Shown here: in pieces, positions 8,748-17,349 of the stretch
Position numbering within the stretch: the stretch's first letter is position 1
How the letters are laid out: each line of letters begins with the position of its first letter
NCBI RefSeq assembly: GCF_946404925.1
Contig: NZ_CAMJFM010000005.1
Coordinates: 44,885-108,884 of the forward strand
Reading direction: 5' to 3'
DNA: 64,000 nucleotides
Origin: an uncultured Prevotella sp.
Lineage (GTDB): Bacteria > Bacteroidota > Bacteroidia > Bacteroidales > Bacteroidaceae
Translations under genes and position numbers: made by a program
The notes under the pieces: model-generated
The model's input: the letters and a program-made list of their open reading frames with translations, nothing else
The model's database searches: none
Told to the model about the DNA's origin: nothing

Positions 8748-9962
8748 ATGAAAAATATTTATCTCAATATAATGCTCCTAATGGCTGCAGTAGCCTTCAC
8801 ATCGTGCGACGATAACCTCTCTGACGAGCAGGAGCAGCCTGGTGCCCCCTACGTCCTCAGTCTGGGCGTAACCTCAAACGGCAACACCACCTACTACGTT
8901 GTTTCTACTGCCGACCTCATGTCGGGCACCATCAATGCCGTGGGTAAGGGCATCGAGCAGACAGGCTATCACGACTACCAGCAGGGCAGTAATTCAGTGT
9001 TCTGTATCGGAGGCATGGGAGTTACCAACGCCACAGCCGTTGTTCGTGGTGCCGATGGTCTGCTTAAGGAGCAGGGAGAGTTTGTTTTCGACAGCTCGCT
9101 CGATGGTCTCTGTCAGGTTGATGCCAACACAATGGTTGGTCTCGAGCTGCCAGCCACCAAGCAGAGCGGTCAGCAGCTCACCTTTTATACCGTCGATGCC
9201 AATAGCGCTGCCATTCTCGGCAAGAACACCACGGTAAGTGTCGATTCCATCAGCACCCTCGACTGGCCCAGCATCACTGGCATGCAGTATAGCGGTGGCA
9301 ACCTCTACGTAACCTACACCCCAATGAACCCCCTCACCTTCGAGACAGCCTATACCGACACCTGCTTTGTGGCAGTATATAGCTATCCCGATATGCAGTT
9401 CGTTACGCTCATGAAGAGCTCTCAGATGGGCCCTGGTGGTTCTTGGAACGCCTTCAACGGCATGGTTAAGGACGAGTCAGATAACATCTATGTAATGTCA
9501 AACTCAGCCCTCTCTAACGGCTATTCTCAGAGCACCAAGCACGCTGCCTTCCTCCGTATCAACAAGGGTGCAACCCAGTTCGATGCCGACTACTATTTCG
9601 ACTTCGAGGCAGCCACAGGTGGACTCAAGCCCGCCCACATCACCTATATCGGAGACGGCAAAGTGTTTGCTGAGGTCAGCACCCTTAATCCTCAGACAGC
9701 TGCCGATCGTTGGGGCGATAAGAGTCTTAAATGCTGCATCATCGACCTTGTAAACAAGATAGTTACCGACGTCGAGGGTATCCCCGTTCATAATGGCAAT
9801 GGCGGTCGTCGTTTCGCCTGTCTCGTTGATGGTAGCAGTGTCTATCTGCCAGTCTCTACTGCCGATGGCCTCTATATTTATCGTACCGATGTAGCCACAG
9901 CCCGTGCTCAGCGTGGTGCCCGTATCTCGGCCACCTTCATCGGTGGATTCTTCAAATTGTAA
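8748..9962 (+). CDS. DUF4374 surface lipoprotein (XusB-like)
   Basis: Lipobox AAVAFTSCDDN; YVLSLGVTSNGNTTYYVVSTADLMSGTINAVGKGIEQTGYHDYQQ typical of DUF4374; 30 bp downstream of the receptor. Confidence 0.85.
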   Translation: MKNIYLNIMLLMAAVAFTSCDDNLSDEQEQPGAPYVLSLGVTSNGNTTYYVVSTADLMSGTINAVGKGIEQTGYHDYQQGSNSVFCIGGMGVTNATAVVRGADGLLKEQGEFVFDSSLDGLCQVDANTMVGLELPATKQSGQQLTFYTVDANSAAILGKNTTVSVDSISTLDWPSITGMQYSGGNLYVTYTPMNPLTFETAYTDTCFVAVYSYPDMQFVTLMKSSQMGPGGSWNAFNGMVKDESDNIYVMSNSALSNGYSQSTKHAAFLRINKGATQFDADYYFDFEAATGGLKPAHITYIGDGKVFAEVSTLNPQTAADRWGDKSLKCCIIDLVNKIVTDVEGIPVHNGNGGRRFACLVDGSSVYLPVSTADGLYIYRTDVATARAQRGARISATFIGGFFKL

Positions 9963-9982
9963 AAAAATACTTTGACTTATCC

Positions 9983-10013
9983 TTTGTTTATAGCGTATTT
10001 TTGTGTACCTTTG
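9983..10013 (+). promoter_or_regulatory. Promoter for EamA transporter
   Basis: TTTG (9983-9986), 19-bp spacer, TACCTTTG (10006-10013). Confidence 0.7.
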
Positions 10014-10045
10014 CACCCCGAATACTGAATATAGACAAAAATTAA

Positions 10046-10942
10046 ATGAAAAGTCATCGCTTTCTTTATCATATAGTAGCGCTCCTGGTGGCATCCATCT
10101 GGGGCTCTACTTTTATTTTCACTAAGCTGCTGTTGCTTGGAGGCATGACCGCAGCCCAGATTTTTGTGCTCCGTTTTGCCATAGCCTACGTGCTGCTGTT
10201 GGCCTATTCGCTCTATAAGGGCGGCAGGTTGTTTGCCTGCTCTTGGCGACATGAGTTGCTCATGGCCATGCTTGGTGTTGTTGGCGGTTCGCTCTATTTC
10301 CTTACCGAGAACAACGCCATGAACTACACTACCACTACCAACACCTCCATCATCGTTAGCCTCTGTCCGCTGTTTGCCTCCGCCCTCATAGGCATTGTCT
10401 ATAAGTCGCAGCGCTTGAATCGCATTCAGACCATTGGTACGCTGATGGCTGCGGCTGGCATGGCGGTTGTGGTTTTGAACGGACATTTTGTGCTCCACCT
10501 GTCGCCTCTTGGCGATTGCCTCGCCTTTATGGCGTGCCTCTGCTGGGCGTTCTACAGTCTGCTAATGATTCCCGCAGGCAAGCGTTACAACACTGTTTTC
10601 ATCACCCGCAAGGTGTTCTTCTACGGCCTTGTCTCCATGATACCTTATTTCATGGTCTATCCTGGCCTTGGGGTCGACATTGTTCTCAGTCAACCCAAGC
10701 TTCTTGCCAACCTTCTGTTCCTGGGTTGCGTGGCCTCTATGGGCTGCTTCCTCGCTTGGAACTGGGTGCTCAAGAAGCTTGGCGCCGTCATCGTCACCAA
10801 CTACGTCTATTTCAACCCCGTAGTCACCGTCATCTTCGCTTGGGCCATCCTCAGCGAGCAGATTACCCTCTACTTCGTTCTCGGCACCGCCCTCATCCTG
10901 GTTGGTATGTATCTGGCGGATAAACGTAATAGCAATCAGTAA
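10046..10942 (+). CDS. EamA/DMT family transporter
   Basis: 10 hydrophobic segments; ASIWGSTFIFTKLLL and repeated EamA motifs. Confidence 0.92.
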   Translation: MKSHRFLYHIVALLVASIWGSTFIFTKLLLLGGMTAAQIFVLRFAIAYVLLLAYSLYKGGRLFACSWRHELLMAMLGVVGGSLYFLTENNAMNYTTTTNTSIIVSLCPLFASALIGIVYKSQRLNRIQTIGTLMAAAGMAVVVLNGHFVLHLSPLGDCLAFMACLCWAFYSLLMIPAGKRYNTVFITRKVFFYGLVSMIPYFMVYPGLGVDIVLSQPKLLANLLFLGCVASMGCFLAWNWVLKKLGAVIVTNYVYFNPVVTVIFAWAILSEQITLYFVLGTALILVGMYLADKRNSNQ

Positions 10943-10957
10943 AAACGATATCTCAAT

Positions 10958-10989
10958 GGCAGCAAAATGGCTAGTTTTGCTGTCTTTTT
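10958..10989 (+). terminator. Intrinsic terminator after EamA gene
   Basis: ggcagcaaaa...ttttgctgtc followed by ttttt. Confidence 0.75.
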
Positions 10990-11032
10990 GTATTTTTAGC
11001 GTAAAAAGTTGCGGTGCGTGGGTATTTTTTTG

Positions 11033-11040
11033 TATCTTTG
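11033..11040 (+). promoter_or_regulatory. -7 box TATCTTTG immediately upstream of the DUF2207 gene
   Basis: TATCTTTG at 11033-11040, ATG at 11050. Confidence 0.65.
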
Positions 11041-11049
11041 CACGCTGGA

Positions 11050-12687
11050 ATGAGACCTAAACTTTTAATAACTATATTACTGCTTGCGGCCATCAATGTG
11101 TTTGGCTATCCGCAGTTGCACGATCTGGATATACGGGTGGTGCTGAGTAGAAATGGTGATGCGCGCATTACGGAAACGCGACAGATGACCATCGATAGCG
11201 AGGGAACAGAGTGCTATATCGGTTTGGCTAACCTTGGCCCCAGCGTGGTGAAGGATCTGGAGGTGACCGACGAGACGGGCGCTAAATTCCTGAACGTAGA
11301 TTGGGACATCAACGAGAGTCGCAGTTGGAAAACACTGAAATGCGGCATAGTAAAGACCTCTAAGGGCTACGAGATATGCTGGGGCCTTGGCGACAGCGGC
11401 GAGCGAACGTATACGACCACCTATACGCTGACGAGCATGGTGTATCGCTATGCCGACGGTGTGGACGGCATGCGCCACGTGTTCCTCGACCAAGAGGTAT
11501 CGCCCAAGCCTGGGCACGCCAAGGTGACTATCGTAGGCGAGGATACAACGATGGTGTTCAATCCGGATAGCTGCGGCATCTGGGGATTCAGATTCCATGG
11601 CGACTTGTGGTTTGAGAATGGCGCCATGGTGGCTGAAACCACCGAGGCCATGAGCCGCGATGCTGCGATATACTTTATGGCGCGATTCCAGTCAGGGCTG
11701 TTTGAACCTACCAACTGGGAAGACGACAGCTTTGAAAACAAGATGAACGAAGCCTTCCAGGGGAGCGACTATGATGCCGACGAGGTGGATTGGAGCGACC
11801 CTGAGACCATACTGGGCGTGATCGTGGTGATGTTTACCTTTATAGCGCCAATCATAGGCGCCATCTGGGCTGCTATCTACAAGTGGCGTGCACGTCGCCG
11901 CATTAACAAGGACCTGTTGTGGTATCGCGACATACCGCTGGACGGCAATCTGCAGGAGGCTAACAACATGCTGAACGCCTATAAATGGGGTAATGCCGAC
12001 TACAACAATCTGCTATCAGCTTGCATACTGAAGCTGATAGACATGGGCGCCATCAAGATAGAGACACACCCCAACATGAAGGGCAAGTTGGAGCCTAACT
12101 TCACGATTTACGCTCTGCCAAACAAGGACAAACAACCAGCACTGATACGCCAGATGTACAACATATTCCTGCAAGCTGCGGGTGGCGACAAGGTGCTGGA
12201 ACCTAAGGAACTGAAGCAGTATATGAGGAGCAGCTTCAACTCGAAGATAACGGATGCGTTCGTGAGCGCGCTGCATACACAGACCTCGATATCGAAATTC
12301 AAGAATCGCGAGGACGAGGTGCGACAGGTGTTCGGATTGAAGAAATACCTGAAGGAGTTTACGCTGATGGACGAACGAGGCGTGGACGAGGTGAAGCTGT
12401 GGAAGGACTATATGATCTACGCCACGCTGTTTGGCATAGCCGATCAGGTGATACGCGACATGAAGAAGATAAACCCAGAATACTTTAATATGGACCAGGT
12501 GGCCGGACAGATGGCCAACGACATCACGCTGCCCACCATCTATTCGGTGATGCATAGCGGCACGGCACGTGCGGCTGCAAACAAGGCAGCACGCGAGAGC
12601 AGAGCCCGTGGCGGAGGCGGACACTCGTCGTTCCACGGCGGTGGAGGTGGATTCCACGGTGGTGGCGGCGGAGGAGGCGTTCGCTGA
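11050..12687 (+). CDS. DUF2207 membrane protein with Gly/His-rich C-terminus
   Basis: MRPKLLITILLLAAINVFG signal; DLDIRVVLSRNGDARITETRQM; tail HSSFHGGGGGFHGGGGGGGVR. The upstream Met of the ORF track (11014) lies in the promoter. Confidence 0.85.
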   Translation: MRPKLLITILLLAAINVFGYPQLHDLDIRVVLSRNGDARITETRQMTIDSEGTECYIGLANLGPSVVKDLEVTDETGAKFLNVDWDINESRSWKTLKCGIVKTSKGYEICWGLGDSGERTYTTTYTLTSMVYRYADGVDGMRHVFLDQEVSPKPGHAKVTIVGEDTTMVFNPDSCGIWGFRFHGDLWFENGAMVAETTEAMSRDAAIYFMARFQSGLFEPTNWEDDSFENKMNEAFQGSDYDADEVDWSDPETILGVIVVMFTFIAPIIGAIWAAIYKWRARRRINKDLLWYRDIPLDGNLQEANNMLNAYKWGNADYNNLLSACILKLIDMGAIKIETHPNMKGKLEPNFTIYALPNKDKQPALIRQMYNIFLQAAGGDKVLEPKELKQYMRSSFNSKITDAFVSALHTQTSISKFKNREDEVRQVFGLKKYLKEFTLMDERGVDEVKLWKDYMIYATLFGIADQVIRDMKKINPEYFNMDQVAGQMANDITLPTIYSVMHSGTARAAANKAARESRARGGGGHSSFHGGGGGFHGGGGGGGVR

Positions 12688-12746
12688 TTTGAGATTTGAG
12701 GTTTGAGATTTGAGGTTTGAGATTTGAGGTTTGAGATTTGAGATAT
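12685..12746. repeat. Heptamer tandem repeat array (gagattt/gaggttt)n
   Basis: gagattt gaggttt gagattt gaggttt gagattt gaggttt gagattt gagatat; spans exactly from the TGA stop to the next ATG. Confidence 0.97.
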
Positions 12747-12954
12747 GAAACTAAAGGTCAACCGGTGTGTAGTAGATATTTTTGAGGGAGCGGAGGTGAG
12801 GCATGCCTTGCTGACGTATCTGGCGCGGAGACGCATGAGCGTGAAGCTGCTGGACCAGCTGGAGGTGACCGACGCGTGGGGACACGAGATAGACCAAGGG
12901 GCCCCGGTGAGTGAGCATAGAGAAATAAGAATAAAATTTAAAGATAGAAAATGA
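12745..12954 (+). CDS. Small conserved-looking protein (69 aa), possibly beta-grasp/ThiS-like
   Basis: MKLKVNRCVVDIFEGAEVRHALLTYLA...PVSEHREIRIKFKDRK; overlaps start of downstream gene. Confidence 0.6.
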   Translation: MKLKVNRCVVDIFEGAEVRHALLTYLARRRMSVKLLDQLEVTDAWGHEIDQGAPVSEHREIRIKFKDRK

Positions 12955-14372
12955 GAAAGATAGTACTTTCGGCCTTGGCTGCGATGATGGCCTTGGCTGT
13001 ATCGGCCCAAGAGCGCCGCGAGCTCCACATACTGAGTGCTAACGATATTCATGCGGCCATCGAGAATATGCCGCGATTGGGCTACGTGGCCGACTCGCTT
13101 CGCGCCCTGTATCCCGACCTGCTGATTCTATCAGGAGGCGACAACCGTTCGGGCGACCCCGTGAACGATATGTTTGAGATACCCGCTTACCCCATGGTGG
13201 CGCTGATGAACCAGATAGGTTTTCAGGCTACGGTAGTGGGCAATCACGAATTTGACTCGAACCAGGACGGATTGGCACGCCTGATAGACCTGGGCGCATT
13301 TGCCACCCTGTGTGCCAACATGGAGCCCGACGCCAAGTGGAACATGCACGTAAAGCCCTACAAGTACTTTGATTGTGGCGGCATCAAGGTGGGCGTGCTG
13401 GGTATTACGGCCCTGGGATCGCTGGGTACACCCGAGAGCCACCCCACACGTGTGAGCGAGATCAAGTTTATGGACCCGCTGGAGACCATCAAGAAATATG
13501 AGTTTATGCGCAAGGAGTGCGACGTGATGCTGCTGCTTTCGCACCTGGGCTACGAGACGGATGTGAAGTTCTCGAAGGAGTTACCCTGGATAGACATCAT
13601 CGTGGGCGGACATAGCCACACCCAGCTGGAGGGCGGCGAGATGCACAACGGCATACTCATCACCCAGAACATGAAGAGCTTGCCCTATGCCACACACTCT
13701 ACATTGGTGCTCGAGGGCAACAAGATAGTAGAGAAGAAGGCCGAGAAAATAGCCATAGCCGGCGTGAAGCGCGAGAACAAGGTGCTGCAGGAGCTGGTGC
13801 GCTACTTCTCGGAGAATCCTGCTTTTAAGCGCGTGTTGGCCGTGGCCGAGACACCATTCTCTACCCGCGAGGAATTAGGCAACATGGTGGTAGATGCCTA
13901 CCGCACCGAGGGCAAGGCCGACGTGAGTTTCCAGAATGCTGGTGGCGTGCGCATGGACTACGTGCCAGCTGGCGAGATGACCGTGGGCGACGTGCTGAAG
14001 ATGGACCCATTCCAGAACGCACTGGTAGAGGCTAACATCACGGGTAAGGAACTGGCCGAGATGCTGATATCGTGCTACGAACACGACAAGCACCGCTTCC
14101 CATACGTGAGCGGATTTAAGTGCGATGTGACCTTCGATCCTGCTACCAATCAGATCAAGAAGCTGGTGCTGCTGGACGATAACGGCAAGAAGCTGAACCT
14201 GAAGAAGACCTACCGACTGGTGGCCAACAGCTATGCCGTGGCCGTAAGCCCCACCAACCGCAAGGATCAGGGCCGCAACCTCACCATGACATCGCCTGAG
14301 ACCATCAAGAACTACCTGGAGCATCAGGGCAAGGTGAGCTACCAGGGCACAAGCAGAGTGAACATCAAATAA
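12951..14372 (+). CDS. Secreted 5'-nucleotidase / metallophosphatase (UshA-like), copy 1
   Basis: ILSANDIHAAIENMPRLGY, LILSGGDNRSGDP, VVGNHEFD, VDIIVGGHSHTQL; 5'-nucleotidase C domain VSFQNAGGVRMD. Confidence 0.92.
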   Translation: MRKIVLSALAAMMALAVSAQERRELHILSANDIHAAIENMPRLGYVADSLRALYPDLLILSGGDNRSGDPVNDMFEIPAYPMVALMNQIGFQATVVGNHEFDSNQDGLARLIDLGAFATLCANMEPDAKWNMHVKPYKYFDCGGIKVGVLGITALGSLGTPESHPTRVSEIKFMDPLETIKKYEFMRKECDVMLLLSHLGYETDVKFSKELPWIDIIVGGHSHTQLEGGEMHNGILITQNMKSLPYATHSTLVLEGNKIVEKKAEKIAIAGVKRENKVLQELVRYFSENPAFKRVLAVAETPFSTREELGNMVVDAYRTEGKADVSFQNAGGVRMDYVPAGEMTVGDVLKMDPFQNALVEANITGKELAEMLISCYEHDKHRFPYVSGFKCDVTFDPATNQIKKLVLLDDNGKKLNLKKTYRLVANSYAVAVSPTNRKDQGRNLTMTSPETIKNYLEHQGKVSYQGTSRVNIK

Positions 14373-14394
14373 AACGGAATAATCAACTCAATCT

Positions 14395-15816
14395 ATGAAG
14401 AAATCTATTATCGCATTGGCGCTGATGCTGACAAGTGTATCGGCATCGGCTGGAGAGCAGAAGGAACTGCACATTCTGAGTACTAACGATATGCACGCAG
14501 CCATAGAGTGCATGCCCCGACTGGGATTCGTGGCCGACTCGCTACGCGCACTCTATCCCGACCTGCTGATACTCTCGGCGGGCGACAACCGATCGGGCGA
14601 GCCGCTGAACGATATGTACGAGATACCGGCATACCCCATGGTGGCGCTGATGAACATCGTAGGCTTCCACGCCACAACGCTTGGCAACCACGAGTTTGAC
14701 TCGGGTCAGGAGGGCTTGGCCAAGCTGATAGACATGAGCACATTCCCCACGCTGTGTGCCAACGTGCATCCCGCATCGAAGTGGAACATGCACGTAAAGC
14801 CCTACCAGCTGTACGATTGCGGCGGGCTGACCGTGGGTGTGATAGGTGCCGTGGCATTGAGTCCATTAGGCATACCCGAGAGTCACCCCAACAATACTAC
14901 CGACATGAAGTTTGATGCCCCGCTGGAGGCCATACAGGAGTACCGCTGGCTACGCGAGAAGTGCGATGTGGTGGTGCTGTTGTCGCACCTGGGTTACGAG
15001 AGCGATGTAGAGGTGTCGAAGAGCTTGCCTTGGGTTGACATCATCGTGGGCGGACATAGTCACACCCAGCTGAAGGGCGGCGAGGTGCATAATGGCATTT
15101 TTATCACCCAGAACACCAACCGACTGAAGCGCGCTACCCATTCGACCATCGTGGTAGAAGACGGTAAGGTGGTGAAGCGTATGGCCGAGAATATCGAGAT
15201 AAAAGGCGGCAAGAACGAGAACAAGGTGATAGCCGAGCTGGTGCGCTACTTCTCGGAGAATCCTGCCTTCCACCGCGTGCTGGCCCAGGTGGAGACCCCA
15301 TTTGAGACCTACGAGGAATTAGGCTGCCTGATGTGCGACGCCTATAAGACCGAGGGTAAGGCCGACCTGAGTTTCCAGAATGCGGGTGGTGTGCGCTACG
15401 ACACCCACGCCACGGGCGGTTTCACCGTATCGGATGTGCTACGACTGGACCCATTCCAGAACGAGGCCGTAGAGTTGCAGCTGACCGGAAAGGAGCTGAT
15501 GGACATGATGATAAAGTGCTACGACAACGATAACAAGATATTCCCCTACGTGGGCGGCATGACGGCCGAATACACTCTGGACCCCGCCACCAAGCAGATC
15601 AAGAAGCTGGTGCTGACGGGCGAGGACGGCAAGAAACTGAACCCCAAGAAGACCTATAAGGTGATGACCAATAGCTACACCACCGCCATCAGCCCCACCA
15701 ATCGCAAGGATCCCGGCACGGGCATCGGCAAGATTACCGCCCAGCTCATCATGGATTATCTGGAGCATCAGGGCCACGTGAGCTATCAGGGAGTGAAGAG
15801 ATTAAGCGAAAAATGA
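14395..15816 (+). CDS. Secreted 5'-nucleotidase / metallophosphatase, copy 2 (tandem paralog)
   Basis: Same motifs and same length (473 aa) as copy 1: LSTNDMHAAIECMPRLGF, LGNHEFDSG, VDIIVGGHSHTQLKGGE. Confidence 0.92.
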   Translation: MKKSIIALALMLTSVSASAGEQKELHILSTNDMHAAIECMPRLGFVADSLRALYPDLLILSAGDNRSGEPLNDMYEIPAYPMVALMNIVGFHATTLGNHEFDSGQEGLAKLIDMSTFPTLCANVHPASKWNMHVKPYQLYDCGGLTVGVIGAVALSPLGIPESHPNNTTDMKFDAPLEAIQEYRWLREKCDVVVLLSHLGYESDVEVSKSLPWVDIIVGGHSHTQLKGGEVHNGIFITQNTNRLKRATHSTIVVEDGKVVKRMAENIEIKGGKNENKVIAELVRYFSENPAFHRVLAQVETPFETYEELGCLMCDAYKTEGKADLSFQNAGGVRYDTHATGGFTVSDVLRLDPFQNEAVELQLTGKELMDMMIKCYDNDNKIFPYVGGMTAEYTLDPATKQIKKLVLTGEDGKKLNPKKTYKVMTNSYTTAISPTNRKDPGTGIGKITAQLIMDYLEHQGHVSYQGVKRLSEK

Positions 15817-15857
15817 TATATTTTTTATAAATAGGTGTTAGATTAACAAAAAAAGTG

Positions 15858-15865
15858 TATCTTTG
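15858..15865 (+). promoter_or_regulatory. -7 box TATCTTTG for the TMEM43 operon
   Basis: gtgtatctttgcaccc, 65 bp upstream of ATG. Confidence 0.65.
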
Positions 15866-15929
15866 CACCCGAATGAAACTAAAATTATTAAATAAACAAT
15901 CAAAACATCAATTTAAATCTTAAGACATT

Positions 15930-17342
15930 ATGGCTTACAAAGAAGTAACAACAACGGGTTACGGAACCCGAGTAGGTAACTCGTTTAAGGCGATTGGTAG
16001 TGGCATCGTGCTGTTCCTTGCTGGTACAGCATTGCTGTGGTGGAACGAAGGTCGCGCCGTGAAAACTGAAAAAATGCTCGATGAGGCCGGAAGCGCCTAT
16101 GTCGAGATGGAAAATCCTAACAAGAAGGATGCATCGCTGGAGGGCGAGCTGATTTGCGGTACTGCATTGGCAACTACCGAAGACTCTCTGATTGACAATG
16201 AGTTTGGCATTGGTGCCAAGGCCATCGCGTTGACACGTAAGGTGGAGTACTACCAGTGGGTAGAGCACGTGAAGGAGACCAAGAAAGACAAGCTTGGCGG
16301 TTCAGAAGAAGTGACACGCGAATATACATACAGCAAGAGCTGGGTAAGCAGCCCAGTACAGTCGAGCGAGTTCAAGGATCCCGCTTATCAGAACAAGAAC
16401 ATGGTGCTGACCACCGTTGAGGATGCCGAGCAGTATGCCGAGAACGTATCGTGGGGTGCCTACAAGCTGAACGAGAGCTTGATTCACAGCATCCGCTCGA
16501 ACGAGGCACTCGACTTGGCTATCGCCGAGGATATGCTGAAGCAGTTCGACAAGAACACCCAGGCCGCTTACGAGCGCTTCTACGGTGTGCAGAAGAACAA
16601 TCAGCCTACACCTAACACCCAGCAGCCAGCTGCCATCCCCGATTCAATCAAGGCTCAGTTGCCCGATTCTACCAAGGCTAAGCTCGACTCGCTGCAGGCC
16701 GTCAACGACAGCATTAACAAGGCTATGGAGGCTGCCCAGAACAAGAAGGATCTGGAGTATGTACACGTGGCTAACAACATCCTGTACTTCGGCCGTGTGC
16801 CCGGAAGTCCTGAGGTGGGTGATGTTCGCGTAACATTCGAGAAGGTGGTTCCAGCCAAGGTTACCGTAATGGCCGTGGTTGATGGCGACACCTTCAAGCC
16901 ATTCAAGGCTAAGAACGGTAAGCGTTTCCAGACCTTGGTAATGGGTAAGAAGAGTGGCGACGAGATCATCGAGGCCGAGAAAGAGGCTAACAATATGTTC
17001 CTGTGGATTCTGCGTATCGTAGGTATCATGATGGTTGTAGGCGGTCTGAAGGGTATCTTCGGATTCCTGGAGACCATCCTCAAGGTGGTTCCATTCATCG
17101 CTGGTATCTTCGGATGGGGTGTTGGCATCGTATGCACCGTGGTTGGTGTTGTATGGAGTCTCATCGTCATCGCTATCGCATGGCTGTTCTATCGCCCATT
17201 GCTGGGCATCACTCTGTTGGTACTTGCCGCATTCCTCATCTGGGTATTCGCATTCAAGGGCAAGGATAAGCTGAAGGAGCTGGCCGCCAAGGCTAAGGCC
17301 AAGGGTGCCGAGCCAGCAACAGTACCAGAATCAGCAGAGTAA
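15930..17342 (+). CDS. TMEM43 (DUF1625) family membrane protein
   Basis: GTRVGNSFKAIGSGIVLFLAGTALLWWNEGRAVKTEKMLDEA; four C-terminal TM segments. Confidence 0.9.
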   Translation: MAYKEVTTTGYGTRVGNSFKAIGSGIVLFLAGTALLWWNEGRAVKTEKMLDEAGSAYVEMENPNKKDASLEGELICGTALATTEDSLIDNEFGIGAKAIALTRKVEYYQWVEHVKETKKDKLGGSEEVTREYTYSKSWVSSPVQSSEFKDPAYQNKNMVLTTVEDAEQYAENVSWGAYKLNESLIHSIRSNEALDLAIAEDMLKQFDKNTQAAYERFYGVQKNNQPTPNTQQPAAIPDSIKAQLPDSTKAKLDSLQAVNDSINKAMEAAQNKKDLEYVHVANNILYFGRVPGSPEVGDVRVTFEKVVPAKVTVMAVVDGDTFKPFKAKNGKRFQTLVMGKKSGDEIIEAEKEANNMFLWILRIVGIMMVVGGLKGIFGFLETILKVVPFIAGIFGWGVGIVCTVVGVVWSLIVIAIAWLFYRPLLGITLLVLAAFLIWVFAFKGKDKLKELAAKAKAKGAEPATVPESAE

Positions 17343-17349
17343 ACCCGAT

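Noticed and set aside
12685-12746. CRISPR-like array
   Set aside because: Units are 7 bp with no unique spacers; tandem repeat, not CRISPR. No cas genes in the window.
12540-13052. Antisense ORF encoding ISNLKSQTSNLKPQ-type repeats
   Set aside because: Artefact of a 7-bp DNA repeat translated as a 7-aa repeat on the wrong strand.
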